Positions 17,081 through 26,259 of a stretch of 64,000 nt of DNA are shown here, in pieces; position 1 is the first letter of the stretch; each line of letters begins with the position of its first letter. The stretch is from Paenibacillaceae bacterium GAS479 (lineage in GTDB: Bacteria; Bacillota; Bacilli; Paenibacillales; Paenibacillaceae). Location of the stretch: contig LT629764.1 in the NCBI GenBank assembly GCA_900105225.1, positions 1,746,001 to 1,810,000 on the forward strand, given 5' to 3'. A program made the translations under genes and the position numbers. The notes below the pieces were generated by a model. That model saw only the letters and a list, made by a program, of their open reading frames with translations. It searched no databases and was not told where the DNA came from.

Positions 17081-18304
17081 TTAAATTGCTCCTGAAACAA
17101 GGGTTCCTTTATGGATTACTGCCCGCCGTTCCGCGCGTCTGGCAACAGCTTCAGCTGTACAGCTTGCCTGTACTAAAACTAGGCTTGCTTCATCTCCGAT
17201 TGCAGGCCAAACTTGCTTCCCTTTTTCATCCAGCGGAGTAATTCCACGTGTAATGTATTTAATGGATTGGGATAGCTTGAACTCAGAGCTGAATCCGTAG
17301 AGCTCCGCCAACCGGCCAACCTTTTCCAAGTTATCGCCATTGCCAAAAGGAGACCAATGATCCGTCACGCTGTCCGTACCAAGCTCTACACGCACGCCGT
17401 TCGAATCCATCATCGGAATAGGCATGTGCAGCTTGCCAATCGGAACCGTTGAGGTAACTCCAATGTCCAGTTTACCGAATCGTTCTGCAAGCCCAGTAAC
17501 TTGTTCCTGTGAATTCGTGGCAAAAGCAAACGCATGACTAACGGTAACCTTCCCCTGCCAGCCGGCCTCTTCCGTCAAATCCGCGAGTCTATTAAGCGTC
17601 GCCAAGCCTGCTGCCCCAGTATCATGAACATGGAGATCAATGCCAGCGCCCGTTTCAACTGCTATTTCCATTGTCTTTTGCAGGGAACGTTCCATATCTC
17701 CATCGATAGTGGCAGGGTCAACGGAGCCGACAAATGCCGCTCCATTCAATACCGCTTCTTTAACTCGGGCAACGGAATCGGACAGCAGCAGTCCATGCTG
17801 CGGAAACGCCACAAGCTCCCCCGTAACTTTGCCGTCGAATGTATTCAATGCTGCCTTAGTCGCTTCCAGCAAGTGCAATTCGCTGACCGGATCGATGTTC
17901 ACATGAGCTCTTACATGGGTAGAACCATGGGAAAGTAATAGAGCAAGCAGCTTCTCAGCACGTTCTTGCGACACCGAAATAAAACCTGGAAGCAGTTGCC
18001 GCTCTTGTTCAATACGGTCAAAAATGGTCGCTGCCGGACGAACAGCTCGCCACGGTCCGCCATAAAATGTTTTGTCCAGATGGATATGTGCGTCTTTGAA
18101 AGAAGGCAGCAGCAGTAAACCTTTGGCATCATGTTTCGGCAGCTCGTCCGCAAGATCGGCGGTATGGACCACAATCTCCTGGATGCTTCCATCCTGGATA
18201 CGAATATGGAACAGCTCTGTCGATGTGCCTACCACTTGCTCCCTTTCGTATTCATAACCGGTTTCCAGTCTTGCATTCAAGATCCAATAGGCTCCGTTCA
18301 ACAT
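17081..18304 (-). CDS. Amidohydrolase, cytosine-deaminase-like
   Basis: A 407-residue metal-dependent hydrolase. The first metal motif is DAHIHLDKTF at residues 71-80, where HxH-LDK is typical of the cytosine deaminase (CodA) group; further ligands are in LHVHDTG (about 225), VSHAFA (about 255) and GTDSVTDHWSP (about 333). Such enzymes deaminate or hydrolyse cyclic nitrogen compounds. Substrate is not predictable. AGGAGG lies 5 nt before ATG. It lies between the Nudix gene and the LacI gene on the same strand but has no obvious link to mannoside use. Confidence 0.85.
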   Translation of the reverse strand: MLNGAYWILNARLETGYEYEREQVVGTSTELFHIRIQDGSIQEIVVHTADLADELPKHDAKGLLLLPSFKDAHIHLDKTFYGGPWRAVRPAATIFDRIEQERQLLPGFISVSQERAEKLLALLLSHGSTHVRAHVNIDPVSELHLLEATKAALNTFDGKVTGELVAFPQHGLLLSDSVARVKEAVLNGAAFVGSVDPATIDGDMERSLQKTMEIAVETGAGIDLHVHDTGAAGLATLNRLADLTEEAGWQGKVTVSHAFAFATNSQEQVTGLAERFGKLDIGVTSTVPIGKLHMPIPMMDSNGVRVELGTDSVTDHWSPFGNGDNLEKVGRLAELYGFSSEFKLSQSIKYITRGITPLDEKGKQVWPAIGDEASLVLVQASCTAEAVARRAERRAVIHKGTLVSGAI

Positions 18305-18494
18305 GCTTACCTCCTGATTTTAATTAGTTTTCCACATCGTATTACTTTTCACTTTTGTCCGGGCTTTTCACACTCCTGTTATTTTACATCTTCGCATATC
18401 ACTATGACGTTCAGCAAGCAATGGGAAGTTCGGGGTCAACACTTGTTACTCGCACGTAGCCGTTCATCATCAGCCAGGAAGGAATTATATTCCA

Positions 18495-18968
18495 TTAATG
18501 AGCAGTCGCATCCAATAACATATGTCTGTATTTGGCTATTATTTTTTGATGGCTTTTAGGAATATTCTGGGGTAATTCTTCAATATTAATAAATTCCAAG
18601 CTCATCGATTCAGCATCATTAATACGAAGCTCGCCAGTGAACTCGTTCGACCAATAAGCAGTGACGACAACATAAAACTCATCGCCATTTGGGGTTTTGA
18701 TGTAATTTTCACTACCAGAGAATACGTCTATCAAATGCAGGGTACCAATCGTAAGTCCGGTTTCCTCAAAAACTTCTCTACGTGCCGTTTCTTCCGTTGA
18801 TTCGCCAAGCTCCATTAGGCCGCCTGGCAGACCAAATCTACCGACGGGATGCTGCATCCGTTTTTGCAGCAATATTCGATTGCTCCCATCATTTATGAGT
18901 ACAACTGCTCCAACAAGAATTAAAGGAATATGTCCGACTATCTTCCGTAAATCTTCTACATAGCCCAT
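18495..18968 (-). CDS. Nudix hydrolase
   Basis: A 157-residue pyrophosphohydrolase. The Nudix box is complete: GLMELGESTEETARREVFEETGL around residues 60-80 in the pattern GX5EX7REUXEEXGU (shown here in two parts, GLMELGESTEETA and RREVFEETGL). These enzymes clip nucleoside diphosphate derivatives. ATG at 18968 is preferred over the in-frame GTG 12 bp upstream, which overlaps the GGAGTG ribosome binding site. It sits alone between the permease terminator and the amidohydrolase. Confidence 0.88.
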   Translation of the reverse strand: MGYVEDLRKIVGHIPLILVGAVVLINDGSNRILLQKRMQHPVGRFGLPGGLMELGESTEETARREVFEETGLTIGTLHLIDVFSGSENYIKTPNGDEFYVVVTAYWSNEFTGELRINDAESMSLEFINIEELPQNIPKSHQKIIAKYRHMLLDATAH

Positions 18969-19017
18969 TATTAATTTCACTCCAAATATTAGATTTTATA
19001 TAGAGAATGACATGAAA

Positions 19018-19049
19018 CAGCCCCAATGCCAAAGGGCTCATTGGGGCTG
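19018..19049 (-). terminator. Terminator of the ABC permease genes
   Basis: Stem CAGCCCCAATG / CATTGGGGCTG with a 10-nt loop, directly behind the stop of the second permease. The following minus-strand sequence TTTCATGTC has only a short T-run. Confidence 0.65.
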
Positions 19050-19057
19050 TGATTTAG

Positions 19058-19948
19058 CTACTCCTTAACCGATCCTAACGTAATGCCATGAACGAAGAAA
19101 CGCTGCAGGAACGGATAAATCATTAATATTGGAATCATCGCAATAAAGATTTTGGCGGCATTCAAAGTCTGATTGGATAGCTCACTCAAGCGTTTCAATG
19201 CTTCAGGATCCGTATTGATCGTCGTAAAGTCCATTTGCACGACCATTTGTTGAATATAGGTTTGCAGCGGATAATTTTCCGGTGTCGTCATAAATACTAG
19301 ACCGCTGAAAAATTCATTCCAGTGACCGACGATAGAGAACAGTGTGATCGTAGCTAACACCGGTACGGATAAAGGAACGAATAGTTTTACTAACGTATAC
19401 CACGGGCCAGCGCCATCCACAAATGCGGATTCCTCCAACTCTTTTGGCAGATTGCGGAAGAAGTTAATGACCAGAATGACATTGAACATAGGCAGTCCGC
19501 CAGACAGCACCAACACCCAAATACTGTCGATCAGCCCGTAGGCCTTCACCGTTTGGTAGAGTGGAATAAGACCGCCGCTGAACATCATCATGAACACCAG
19601 AATCCACATAAGGACATTTCTTAAACGGAAATCTCTCGTGGTTTTGGATAACGGATATGCCATAAGCACCGTAACGACGAAGCTCAGAGCAGCTCCCAAT
19701 ACTACACGTTGAATGGATACCCAGAAGGAGTTGAAAAATACGGCGTCCTTCATGATTTCCTTATAAGAGTTAAAGTTAAATCCAATGGGCCACACACTGA
19801 CGATGCCAGCCGCAGCTGCTGATTTCTGACTAAGAGAAACCATCAACGTATACCAGATAGGCAGTATACAGAGCAGCGAGATGACAACCAAAAAGATGAT
19901 CAGCATTATATCGAATAGCTTGGAGGCAGCTGACGTTTCTCTAATCAT
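19058..19948 (-). CDS. Sugar ABC transporter permease, LplC/MalG type
   Basis: A 296-residue inner-membrane permease with six transmembrane segments and the EAA loop (EESAFVDGAGPWYTLVKLFVPLS, about residues 185-207) that contacts the ATPase. AAGGAG is 7 nt before ATG. It follows the LplB-type permease by 15 bp. Together with the binding protein upstream it forms the CUT1-type importer usual in Paenibacillus for oligosaccharides. No ATPase is encoded here, so a shared MsmX-like ATPase elsewhere probably drives it. Confidence 0.92.
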   Translation of the reverse strand: MIRETSAASKLFDIMLIIFLVVISLLCILPIWYTLMVSLSQKSAAAAGIVSVWPIGFNFNSYKEIMKDAVFFNSFWVSIQRVVLGAALSFVVTVLMAYPLSKTTRDFRLRNVLMWILVFMMMFSGGLIPLYQTVKAYGLIDSIWVLVLSGGLPMFNVILVINFFRNLPKELEESAFVDGAGPWYTLVKLFVPLSVPVLATITLFSIVGHWNEFFSGLVFMTTPENYPLQTYIQQMVVQMDFTTINTDPEALKRLSELSNQTLNAAKIFIAMIPILMIYPFLQRFFVHGITLGSVKE

Positions 19949-19963
19949 TTTAATGCTCCTTCG

Positions 19964-20854
19964 TTAAAAGATCCGGTAATTGGTAAACCGGCTGGCAAGG
20001 TAATAGGATAACGTAATCAAAATGAAGCCAACTACGGATTTCAGCAAGCCTACTGCTGTAGCTAGACCAAATTGTAATTTCAAAAGACCTTCGCGATAGA
20101 CCCAAGTATCTATAATATCGCCAGTTGAATATACGAGCGGATTGTACAGATTGAAGATCTGATCAAATCCGGCATTCAGGACATTTCCAAGGCTCAAGAT
20201 GAGCAACAGCAACGCTGTTGGTGCAATGCCTGGAAGCGTGATATGCCGCAGTCTATGCCAACGGTTAGCTCCATCCAGAGCCGCAGCCTCGTATAGGGAA
20301 GGATTGATTCCCGTTAATGCCGCCAAATAAATAATCGTATTGAAGCCGAATTCTTTCCACACATCACTTCCGACGATGAGATACGGGAACAGCTCCGGTT
20401 TGCCCATGAATAGAATCGGATCAACACCGAATACGGATAACAGGTTATTAACTGGACCTGAGAACGAGAAGACGTCCATAATAATTCCGCTGAGAATGAC
20501 CCAGGACAGAAAATGAGGCAAGTAGACCAAAGTCTGAACCCATCTTTTGAAGATGGCGACCTGTACTTCATGAAGCATCAGCGCGAAAAGTACCGGTACG
20601 ATCAGATGCGCGACAATTTTCAGTAAAGCGATAAACACGGTGTTGAAAAAGATCACCTTACTGTCATTAAGCGAAAACATGTATTCAAAGTTTTCCAGGC
20701 CGACCCATTCCGATCCAAATACGCCGCGTACAGGCTGATAATCCTGAAATGCAATCAGCACCCCGAACATCGGCACAATACTGAACATAATTAGCCATAT
20801 ATACCCTGGCAACAGCATGAGGTAGTAATGTTTTGAAAAGCCTTTGTTTCTCAC
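19964..20854 (-). CDS. Sugar ABC transporter permease, LplB/MalF type
   Basis: A 296-residue permease with six membrane segments and an EAA loop (YEAAALDGANRWHRLRHITL, about residues 196-215). It starts with GTG, 9 nt after AAGGAG. It is the partner of the LplC-type permease. Although it follows the binding protein gene on the same strand, it is separated by 317 bp that hold a terminator-like hairpin and its own promoter with the same architecture as that of the binding protein, so it can be transcribed separately. Confidence 0.92.
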   Translation of the reverse strand: MRNKGFSKHYYLMLLPGYIWLIMFSIVPMFGVLIAFQDYQPVRGVFGSEWVGLENFEYMFSLNDSKVIFFNTVFIALLKIVAHLIVPVLFALMLHEVQVAIFKRWVQTLVYLPHFLSWVILSGIIMDVFSFSGPVNNLLSVFGVDPILFMGKPELFPYLIVGSDVWKEFGFNTIIYLAALTGINPSLYEAAALDGANRWHRLRHITLPGIAPTALLLLILSLGNVLNAGFDQIFNLYNPLVYSTGDIIDTWVYREGLLKLQFGLATAVGLLKSVVGFILITLSYYLASRFTNYRIF

Positions 20855-20917
20855 AATCGTTCACTCCTTGTTTTCGGCCTAGAGAATCGCTGGATCGTTG
20901 CTTAGCGTTGTTCATTC

Positions 20918-20987
20918 AGTATAATCACAAGCGGCTATTCCCTGAGATAGATAACAAGCGGACATTGGGATAGAGAAATGAAGCCAA
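20918..20987 (-). promoter_or_regulatory. Promoter of the permease genes with conserved upstream box
   Basis: On the minus strand a box TTCATTTCTCTATCCCAATG (continuing GTCCGCTTGTTATCTATCT) is followed, exactly 57 nt from its CATTTCT, by a -10 TATACT at 20923-20918. The same box and the same 57-nt distance to TATACT occur in front of the binding protein gene. No good -35 is visible, as expected for an activator-dependent promoter; YesN, encoded next door, is the likely activator. Confidence 0.65.
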
Positions 20988-21104
20988 GTGTAGAAATTTT
21001 ACAATCCGTTTGATCGATAATTTATAACATTTACACCTCTGCTCAGCTTACATTTGTCTACCTATAGGCGATGAAATGACCTAGAGATACCAGCCGACGA
21101 CAAA

Positions 21105-21132
21105 CAGCCCTCCCCGTGTTCGGGAAGGGTTG
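21105..21132 (-). terminator. Hairpin between binding protein and permease genes
   Basis: On the minus strand CAACCCTTCCC / GGGGAGGGCTG with a short loop, followed by TTTGTC. Placed 40 bp after the binding protein stop, it would end most transcripts there and keep binding protein in excess over permease. Confidence 0.6.
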
Positions 21133-21171
21133 CTCGTTAGGATCATTTGGCAATCCTCATTCATTGATTCG

Positions 21172-22836
21172 TTATTTTTTGACCGTTTCAGCAATCTCTT
21201 CTAGAATATCGCTGCCGCCTTGTTTACTCCAATCTTCAACATACTTATCAAAAGATTCGAGCGGTGCAGAGCCCATAATAATTTTCAGGAAGGTTTCATT
21301 TTCCAGCTTTCTTAAGTTGGTCCATTTTTTCTCGACTGTTTTGGTCCGTGCATAGGACACACTTGTCATCTTGTTGATGGCTGGATCATAATGGTTTTTC
21401 GCACCGACCATGATGGAGAATGCACGCATGAAATCTTTATCGCTTTGATTCCAATACTGAATATCCATTTTGTCATAAGGCTCCAGCTTGGAGTTTTTAA
21501 TGGTGGCCAAAGAGTTTTTCAACAATTTATATTCCGGCATGTCGCCAAAGTCTTCCGGCTTTTTCGTTCCCGCTAATACTTCTTGCAGCGCTTTATACTC
21601 AAATCCGATTTCATCGAGCGGTGCAAAGAAGTTGCGAACCAGCATGAAATCATTGCCGTGAATAGCTTCGTCTCTCAAATAAAGGTTGTTCAGCTTGATT
21701 GGAGCTTCTGGATGTTCATAACCTTTGCGGACTACCAAAAATCCGCTCGATGGGTTAGCTACTTTGACGTTGTACTTGCCCTCTGCGTCCAGCGGCAATG
21801 CATAGGCCTGCCAATTGGCTTTAGGATCGTTCTGCCAAGCGCTCGGCAGCGGCCAGTATCCGCCATAGAACCCTTCAAAGAACATGCCAGCTTTGCCGCT
21901 AATGACCGTCTCTTCAGCCGCTTTGCGAATGCCGATTTCTTTATCGATCAAGCCGGCTGCGTACATTTCGCGCAGCTTGGCAAGCGCATTTTTGGTTTCA
22001 GTTGTATTCGATCCATATGCCGGATTACCGTCTGCACCTTCAACCCAGACTCCAGGATAAGAGTCATAAGCTGCGAAGATCGGCGTTAAATCCATCGAGC
22101 CAGGTCCGCCCGTAAAGTCATTGTACAATGCTGTACCTGCAGCAATACCGATCGTATCGGCTTGTTTATTGCCATCAGGGTCTTGCTCCACAAATGCTTT
22201 TGCTACATTTTGCAGCTCCTCCACCGTTTTGGGCGGCTTAAGACCAAGCTTATCAAGCCAATCTTGACGAATCCAAAGCATGTTGAAGTCTTCCGCGCTT
22301 ACATTCGGAATAGCCATCATTTTGCCGTCAAAGGTAACTTGTTCTTTTGCGAGGCCTTTTGTACTATCAATAATTTTTTTCACAGCAGGAGAGGCGTAGT
22401 TATTGTAAACTTCCGTGAGATCTTCAATAGCTCCTGCCTTCACCATCTGATTCAATTGGACCTGGCTAACGACCATAACATCTGGCAGATCGTTGCTGGC
22501 AATGGACAAATTCATTTTCTGGTCAAAATTCTCTTTGGATACTTGCCATGCAATATCAAATTCGATATTAAGATCATTTTTAATGGCCGTTTTCCAGGCA
22601 TTTTTCTCGAGAGTTTCCCCTTTAGTAGACTTAAAAGCAGGGTCTACAGAATAAGCGATGCTTATTTTTACCGGGTCCCTGTATTTACCAAACGGATCGG
22701 CTGCTGCGGCAGGGTCACCCGTTGCTGGAGTATTCGTAGCTGTTCCTGAATTTTTAGGCTCATTTGAGGCATTTGAACATGCTGCTACTGCTGCCATTGA
22801 GGCTACAAGCAACACTGTAGTAAGCTTTTTATACAT
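21172..22836 (-). CDS. Sugar ABC transporter solute-binding lipoprotein, LplA-like
   Basis: A 554-residue lipoprotein. The signal peptide ends in the lipobox AVAAC with Cys20, after which a Ser/Asn/Pro-rich spacer leads to the binding domain. Length and motifs (large extracellular solute-binding protein, family 1) match the LplA/YtcQ group that feeds LplB/LplC permeases. It captures oligosaccharide outside the membrane; the neighbouring GH38/GH125 genes suggest mannosides, by inference. AAGGGG is 6 nt before ATG. Directly upstream lies the YesM/YesN pair, which usually controls such importers. Confidence 0.92.
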   Translation of the reverse strand: MYKKLTTVLLVASMAAVAACSNASNEPKNSGTATNTPATGDPAAAADPFGKYRDPVKISIAYSVDPAFKSTKGETLEKNAWKTAIKNDLNIEFDIAWQVSKENFDQKMNLSIASNDLPDVMVVSQVQLNQMVKAGAIEDLTEVYNNYASPAVKKIIDSTKGLAKEQVTFDGKMMAIPNVSAEDFNMLWIRQDWLDKLGLKPPKTVEELQNVAKAFVEQDPDGNKQADTIGIAAGTALYNDFTGGPGSMDLTPIFAAYDSYPGVWVEGADGNPAYGSNTTETKNALAKLREMYAAGLIDKEIGIRKAAEETVISGKAGMFFEGFYGGYWPLPSAWQNDPKANWQAYALPLDAEGKYNVKVANPSSGFLVVRKGYEHPEAPIKLNNLYLRDEAIHGNDFMLVRNFFAPLDEIGFEYKALQEVLAGTKKPEDFGDMPEYKLLKNSLATIKNSKLEPYDKMDIQYWNQSDKDFMRAFSIMVGAKNHYDPAINKMTSVSYARTKTVEKKWTNLRKLENETFLKIIMGSAPLESFDKYVEDWSKQGGSDILEEIAETVKK

Positions 22837-22875
22837 ATATGTCCCCTTCTTTCGCTATGTTTTTGCTTCGTGTTA

Positions 22876-22945
22876 AGTATATAGGGGAACGTCGGTAGGG
22901 TTAGATAGATAGCGAGATGACATTGGGGTAGAGAAATGAAGGCAA
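22876..22945 (-). promoter_or_regulatory. Promoter of the binding protein gene with conserved upstream box
   Basis: Minus-strand box TTCATTTCTCTACCCCAATG (continuing GTCATCTCGCTATCTATCT) at 22907-22945 with TATACT at 22881-22876, 57 nt after the start of CATTTCT. Two promoters of equal layout in one operon region point to a shared activator, most simply YesN. Confidence 0.65.
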
Positions 22946-23024
22946 TTCGAAGGAGACGGAACGTCGAGCGAGATTATGCCGCTAACATCTTCCATCCCTA
23001 TGATCCTACATTTATCTACCCGTT

Positions 23025-24428
23025 CTAGTTCAACCGATGTGTCTGACGGTATTCACTCGGGAGCACACCGGTCGACTCGCGAAAAATCCGACTGAAATAC
23101 TTTTCATCCGCATAACCTGTTTGTTCAGCAATCCACACAATCGTGTGATTTGTATTCAGTAAATACTCTTTTGCCTTTTCAATTCGGATGAATCTGGAGT
23201 ATTCATTAAAGGTTTTTCCGATAATATCTTTGAAACATTGGCTAAAATAACCTCGGCTGAGATTCAATCGTTGAGCCAATTCAGCTGCTGTAAGCTGTGT
23301 GCTTAATTCTTCTTGTATCATAGAAACCGCTTTTGTAATGCAATCCAATATTTCTTGTGAATGAGAAGAAGTTCCGACAGATCCTTGAATGCTCGTTCTA
23401 GTCTCCCTTATCCATAACTCAACCTGGTACCAGGAATGAAGCGACGGAATCATCCCGATTTTTTTAAATTGAGTCCCCGCAAATAAACGATTCCATTCGA
23501 TTACAAGTGAATAGAGAAATCCGGCTAATTTCTTTTCCGGCAGCCTCAGCGCCTTCATTTCCTGTATAATCCCATCAAACATTCGATCGTTTTGGAACCA
23601 TCTCGAAAATAAACGGTCTACCTTCACTTTTTCCAGTTCCAATTCATTTGTTTCTACAGGGACATTGGGCTCATCTCGTATCGAAACATTCCTTATATTG
23701 TGATCTGGATGATAGTCATAAAACAGAACCTGTTCTCTATACTCCCGCAGCCACCGCTGCAAATCCTTCCATCCGCATCCGGCAATATCCATTAAAACAA
23801 GCAGTACGCTTTCCGGTTCGACCCGTGCCTTCTCCGTTAAAACTTCGACAGTTTGTCGTTGCTGTTCTTCATTAACAAACCACATCCAACTGTTGTGTTC
23901 GGCTTCCATCATGAAGGCTTGAGGAAGGTTTATCTCCTGAGGCCAGTTAAGCTCTGTATCACGAGCCATAGATAACAGTACATAACCCTGTTTATTTTCA
24001 GCTATAATTTGATCCGGGTTCAACGATACCGATCGCTGGTTCCTGTCCTCCTTGATGCGCGCTGCTATTCGACCAAGAATTTCTTCATACTGTTCTTCTT
24101 CCATCTGCACCTTGGCAATATAATCGATGGCGCCAAGCCTCAACGCTTCTTGGATGTATTCAAAATCCTGATGCAGCGTCAATACAGCCATATGCAGATG
24201 AGGGTATCGCTTACGCGCGTTCCGCAATAGTTCAATACCGGACATGACTGGCATAGACAGATCTGTAAGCAGCAAATCGACCGGATTCGATTCCAGAAAC
24301 TCTAGCGCCTTCTCGCCATTACTCGCTTCCCCCACGACCTCCATGTTGAAGGCTTGCCAGGGCAGGAACGAAATGAGCCCTCTGCGAACGAGCTTATCAT
24401 CATCAACGACTAGAACCTTTATCGCCAT
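23025..24428 (-). CDS. AraC-type response regulator, YesN-like
   Basis: A 467-residue two-domain response regulator. The receiver domain occupies residues 1-120 with acidic pocket VVDDD at 8-12 and phospho-acceptor Asp56 in LLLTDLSMP. The C-terminal ~100 residues are an AraC helix-turn-helix pair (LTAAELAQRLNLSRGYFSQC and IVWIAEQTGYADEKYFSRIF). ATG at 24428 shares one base with the kinase stop (TGATG), so the two are translationally coupled; AGGAG is 8 nt upstream. It likely activates the importer genes directly downstream. Confidence 0.92.
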   Translation of the reverse strand: MAIKVLVVDDDKLVRRGLISFLPWQAFNMEVVGEASNGEKALEFLESNPVDLLLTDLSMPVMSGIELLRNARKRYPHLHMAVLTLHQDFEYIQEALRLGAIDYIAKVQMEEEQYEEILGRIAARIKEDRNQRSVSLNPDQIIAENKQGYVLLSMARDTELNWPQEINLPQAFMMEAEHNSWMWFVNEEQQRQTVEVLTEKARVEPESVLLVLMDIAGCGWKDLQRWLREYREQVLFYDYHPDHNIRNVSIRDEPNVPVETNELELEKVKVDRLFSRWFQNDRMFDGIIQEMKALRLPEKKLAGFLYSLVIEWNRLFAGTQFKKIGMIPSLHSWYQVELWIRETRTSIQGSVGTSSHSQEILDCITKAVSMIQEELSTQLTAAELAQRLNLSRGYFSQCFKDIIGKTFNEYSRFIRIEKAKEYLLNTNHTIVWIAEQTGYADEKYFSRIFRESTGVLPSEYRQTHRLN

Positions 24429-26128
24429 CACGTTTTCTCCTTGCTTACAGGCAAAGTCAAGAAGATACTTGTTCCTTTACCAATCTCACTCTTGATTTCA
24501 AGACTCGCCTTATTTTCATAACTTGCTTCTAACATTCGTTTCACATAATTCATTCCAATTCCCATACCTACTTTTTTATGCTCAACGGTACGATTATTTA
24601 AAATCTCTTCGATCGTTTCTTCTGTCATTCCTGCACCATTATCATGGATCGATATGCGAATCACCTTGTCCAACACGACGCTAACCTCAATATATCCATC
24701 ATCACTTAAACCGTGATATAAAGAATTTTCAACCAATGGCTGAAGGATAAAACGCGGTACGGGCTGTTTAAGCACATTCTCGTCTACATCTATCCGCACA
24801 TCAAACTCAAAATCATAGCGAATTTGCTGCAAAACTAGATACTGTTTCAACGCATCAATTTCTTCTTCAATTGTGGATACTTGCCCGAGCTTACCTAGGT
24901 TATAGTACAGCAGTTTGTTGAGCGACTTAACGAGTCGATCAATCTCCTTCTGCCCGTTGATCACGGCCAGCCAATGGACAGTATCAAGAGTATTCATCAG
25001 GAAATGCGGATTGATCTGATAGAGCAGCTTTTCAACCTCAAGATCGACTCGCTTTTTCTCCTTTTGCTCGACTTCTTCGAACAGATTCCAGATCTGTTTT
25101 TTCATTTCGGAAAACTGTCTTAATAAATAATCAAATTCAGGAATTTTCGTCAGCTTATGCTGCGGCCTCATACGATTCTGAGACATGAATTTAATTTCTG
25201 AATTGAACAGATTCAGCGGTTTATAAACCATTTGCCACAGCAACCAAGCGAGCAGAATCGTTAAGGCAATGAAAATGAACGCAATGAAAAATATCTTCAC
25301 CATCCATTGATCTTTTTCTTTGTTATAGTTCGTTTTGGATATAACCGACACAACACTCCAATTTTGATTGGAGGTCTGCTTGAACCAGTAATATCCTTCA
25401 TATAAACCGCTTCCCTCATCCATTGAAAACTGGGGGAATTGAGCGCCGCTTTTGAAAATTCCCGGAACTTCACTATACGCGATTCGACCATTCCCATCTA
25501 AGATCAGGTGAGTCAAATCCCCGCCATATTCGTTGTTGTCGAGAATGTCTTGTGTCAAAGAAAACCCCGTCTCGATATAAACGTAGACATTATCGCGATC
25601 CGGCAAGCCTACTTTTCTCAGCGCCGATAAAACGATTCCATCATCGGACCGACTCAAGCTTTCATGGGGACCGAAATAGGTAATATCATAATAGCTGGAA
25701 AGCAGAGGCAAAGATTCCAATGAAAGATTATCTTCAACAGGGAAATTTTCAAATTGGATTTTATTTTCTTTCTGCATATAGTAAAACGTTAAGCCAACAT
25801 TGGGATTCGTAAAGGTGACCATGTTCAATTCGCTTTTTAATTGATCTCTCGTATGTAGTCTTGTATAAGGATCCATCGTTTGAAACAATACTTCGTCTAT
25901 TTGTTTGACTATGTTGTTTCCATAAGCTAATTGTTGTGAAACATGATTTAGATTGCTTATGGAATTTCCTAATGAAAGCTCAACTTGCCGCAAATTGCTG
26001 TTGATCCCGCTCTTGATTTTATTATCAAATATCTGATCAATCGTGTAGTTCGAAATAATAAAAATACTTAAAAATGGAACCAGAGAACTAACTGAAAATA
26101 TTAAAAAAATCCTTCTCCTCAACGTCAT
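24428..26128 (-). CDS. Sensor histidine kinase, YesM-like
   Basis: A 566-residue membrane kinase of the LytS/YesM group (HisKA_7TM-independent, His_kinase plus HATPase). Membrane segments lie near residues 7-26 and 280-302 and enclose an extracellular sensing domain. The phospho-acceptor His is in YQINPHFLMNTLD, with the ATPase motifs LVENSLYHG and HDNGAGMTEE further on. It pairs with YesN. The ribosome binding site AGGAAGG is about 12 nt from ATG, rather distant. Its upstream region borders an IS element that has broken the terminator of the next gene. Confidence 0.92.
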   Translation of the reverse strand: MTLRRRIFLIFSVSSLVPFLSIFIISNYTIDQIFDNKIKSGINSNLRQVELSLGNSISNLNHVSQQLAYGNNIVKQIDEVLFQTMDPYTRLHTRDQLKSELNMVTFTNPNVGLTFYYMQKENKIQFENFPVEDNLSLESLPLLSSYYDITYFGPHESLSRSDDGIVLSALRKVGLPDRDNVYVYIETGFSLTQDILDNNEYGGDLTHLILDGNGRIAYSEVPGIFKSGAQFPQFSMDEGSGLYEGYYWFKQTSNQNWSVVSVISKTNYNKEKDQWMVKIFFIAFIFIALTILLAWLLWQMVYKPLNLFNSEIKFMSQNRMRPQHKLTKIPEFDYLLRQFSEMKKQIWNLFEEVEQKEKKRVDLEVEKLLYQINPHFLMNTLDTVHWLAVINGQKEIDRLVKSLNKLLYYNLGKLGQVSTIEEEIDALKQYLVLQQIRYDFEFDVRIDVDENVLKQPVPRFILQPLVENSLYHGLSDDGYIEVSVVLDKVIRISIHDNGAGMTEETIEEILNNRTVEHKKVGMGIGMNYVKRMLEASYENKASLEIKSEIGKGTSIFLTLPVSKEKT

Positions 26129-26244
26129 TTTTGTCTACAACCTTCCTTGCGCTTAGCTGATCTAGTCCGTATCGTTTTCCAAATTATTTTAGCATGTTTA
26201 ATAAATTGAGGAAACGTTTGCACAATGCTAGGATAAGAAAAAAA

Positions 26245-26254
26245 GAGCTCACCG
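26245..26254 (-). terminator. Distal arm of a terminator split by the IS
   Basis: GAGCTCACCG here and CGGCGAGCTC at 27742-27751 are the two arms of one hairpin (ten pairs, one G-U on the minus strand). On the minus strand this arm is followed by seven T. The insertion element lies in the loop between the arms, so the hairpin of the quinone-reductase-like gene is now separated by about 1.5 kb. Confidence 0.65.
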
Positions 26255-26259
26255 TAAAC

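Noticed and set aside
17081..18304. Amidohydrolase as part of the mannoside operon
   Set aside because: It is on the same strand but belongs to the cytosine-deaminase-like group and the LacI operators and cre site lie after it, so it is probably a separate unit.
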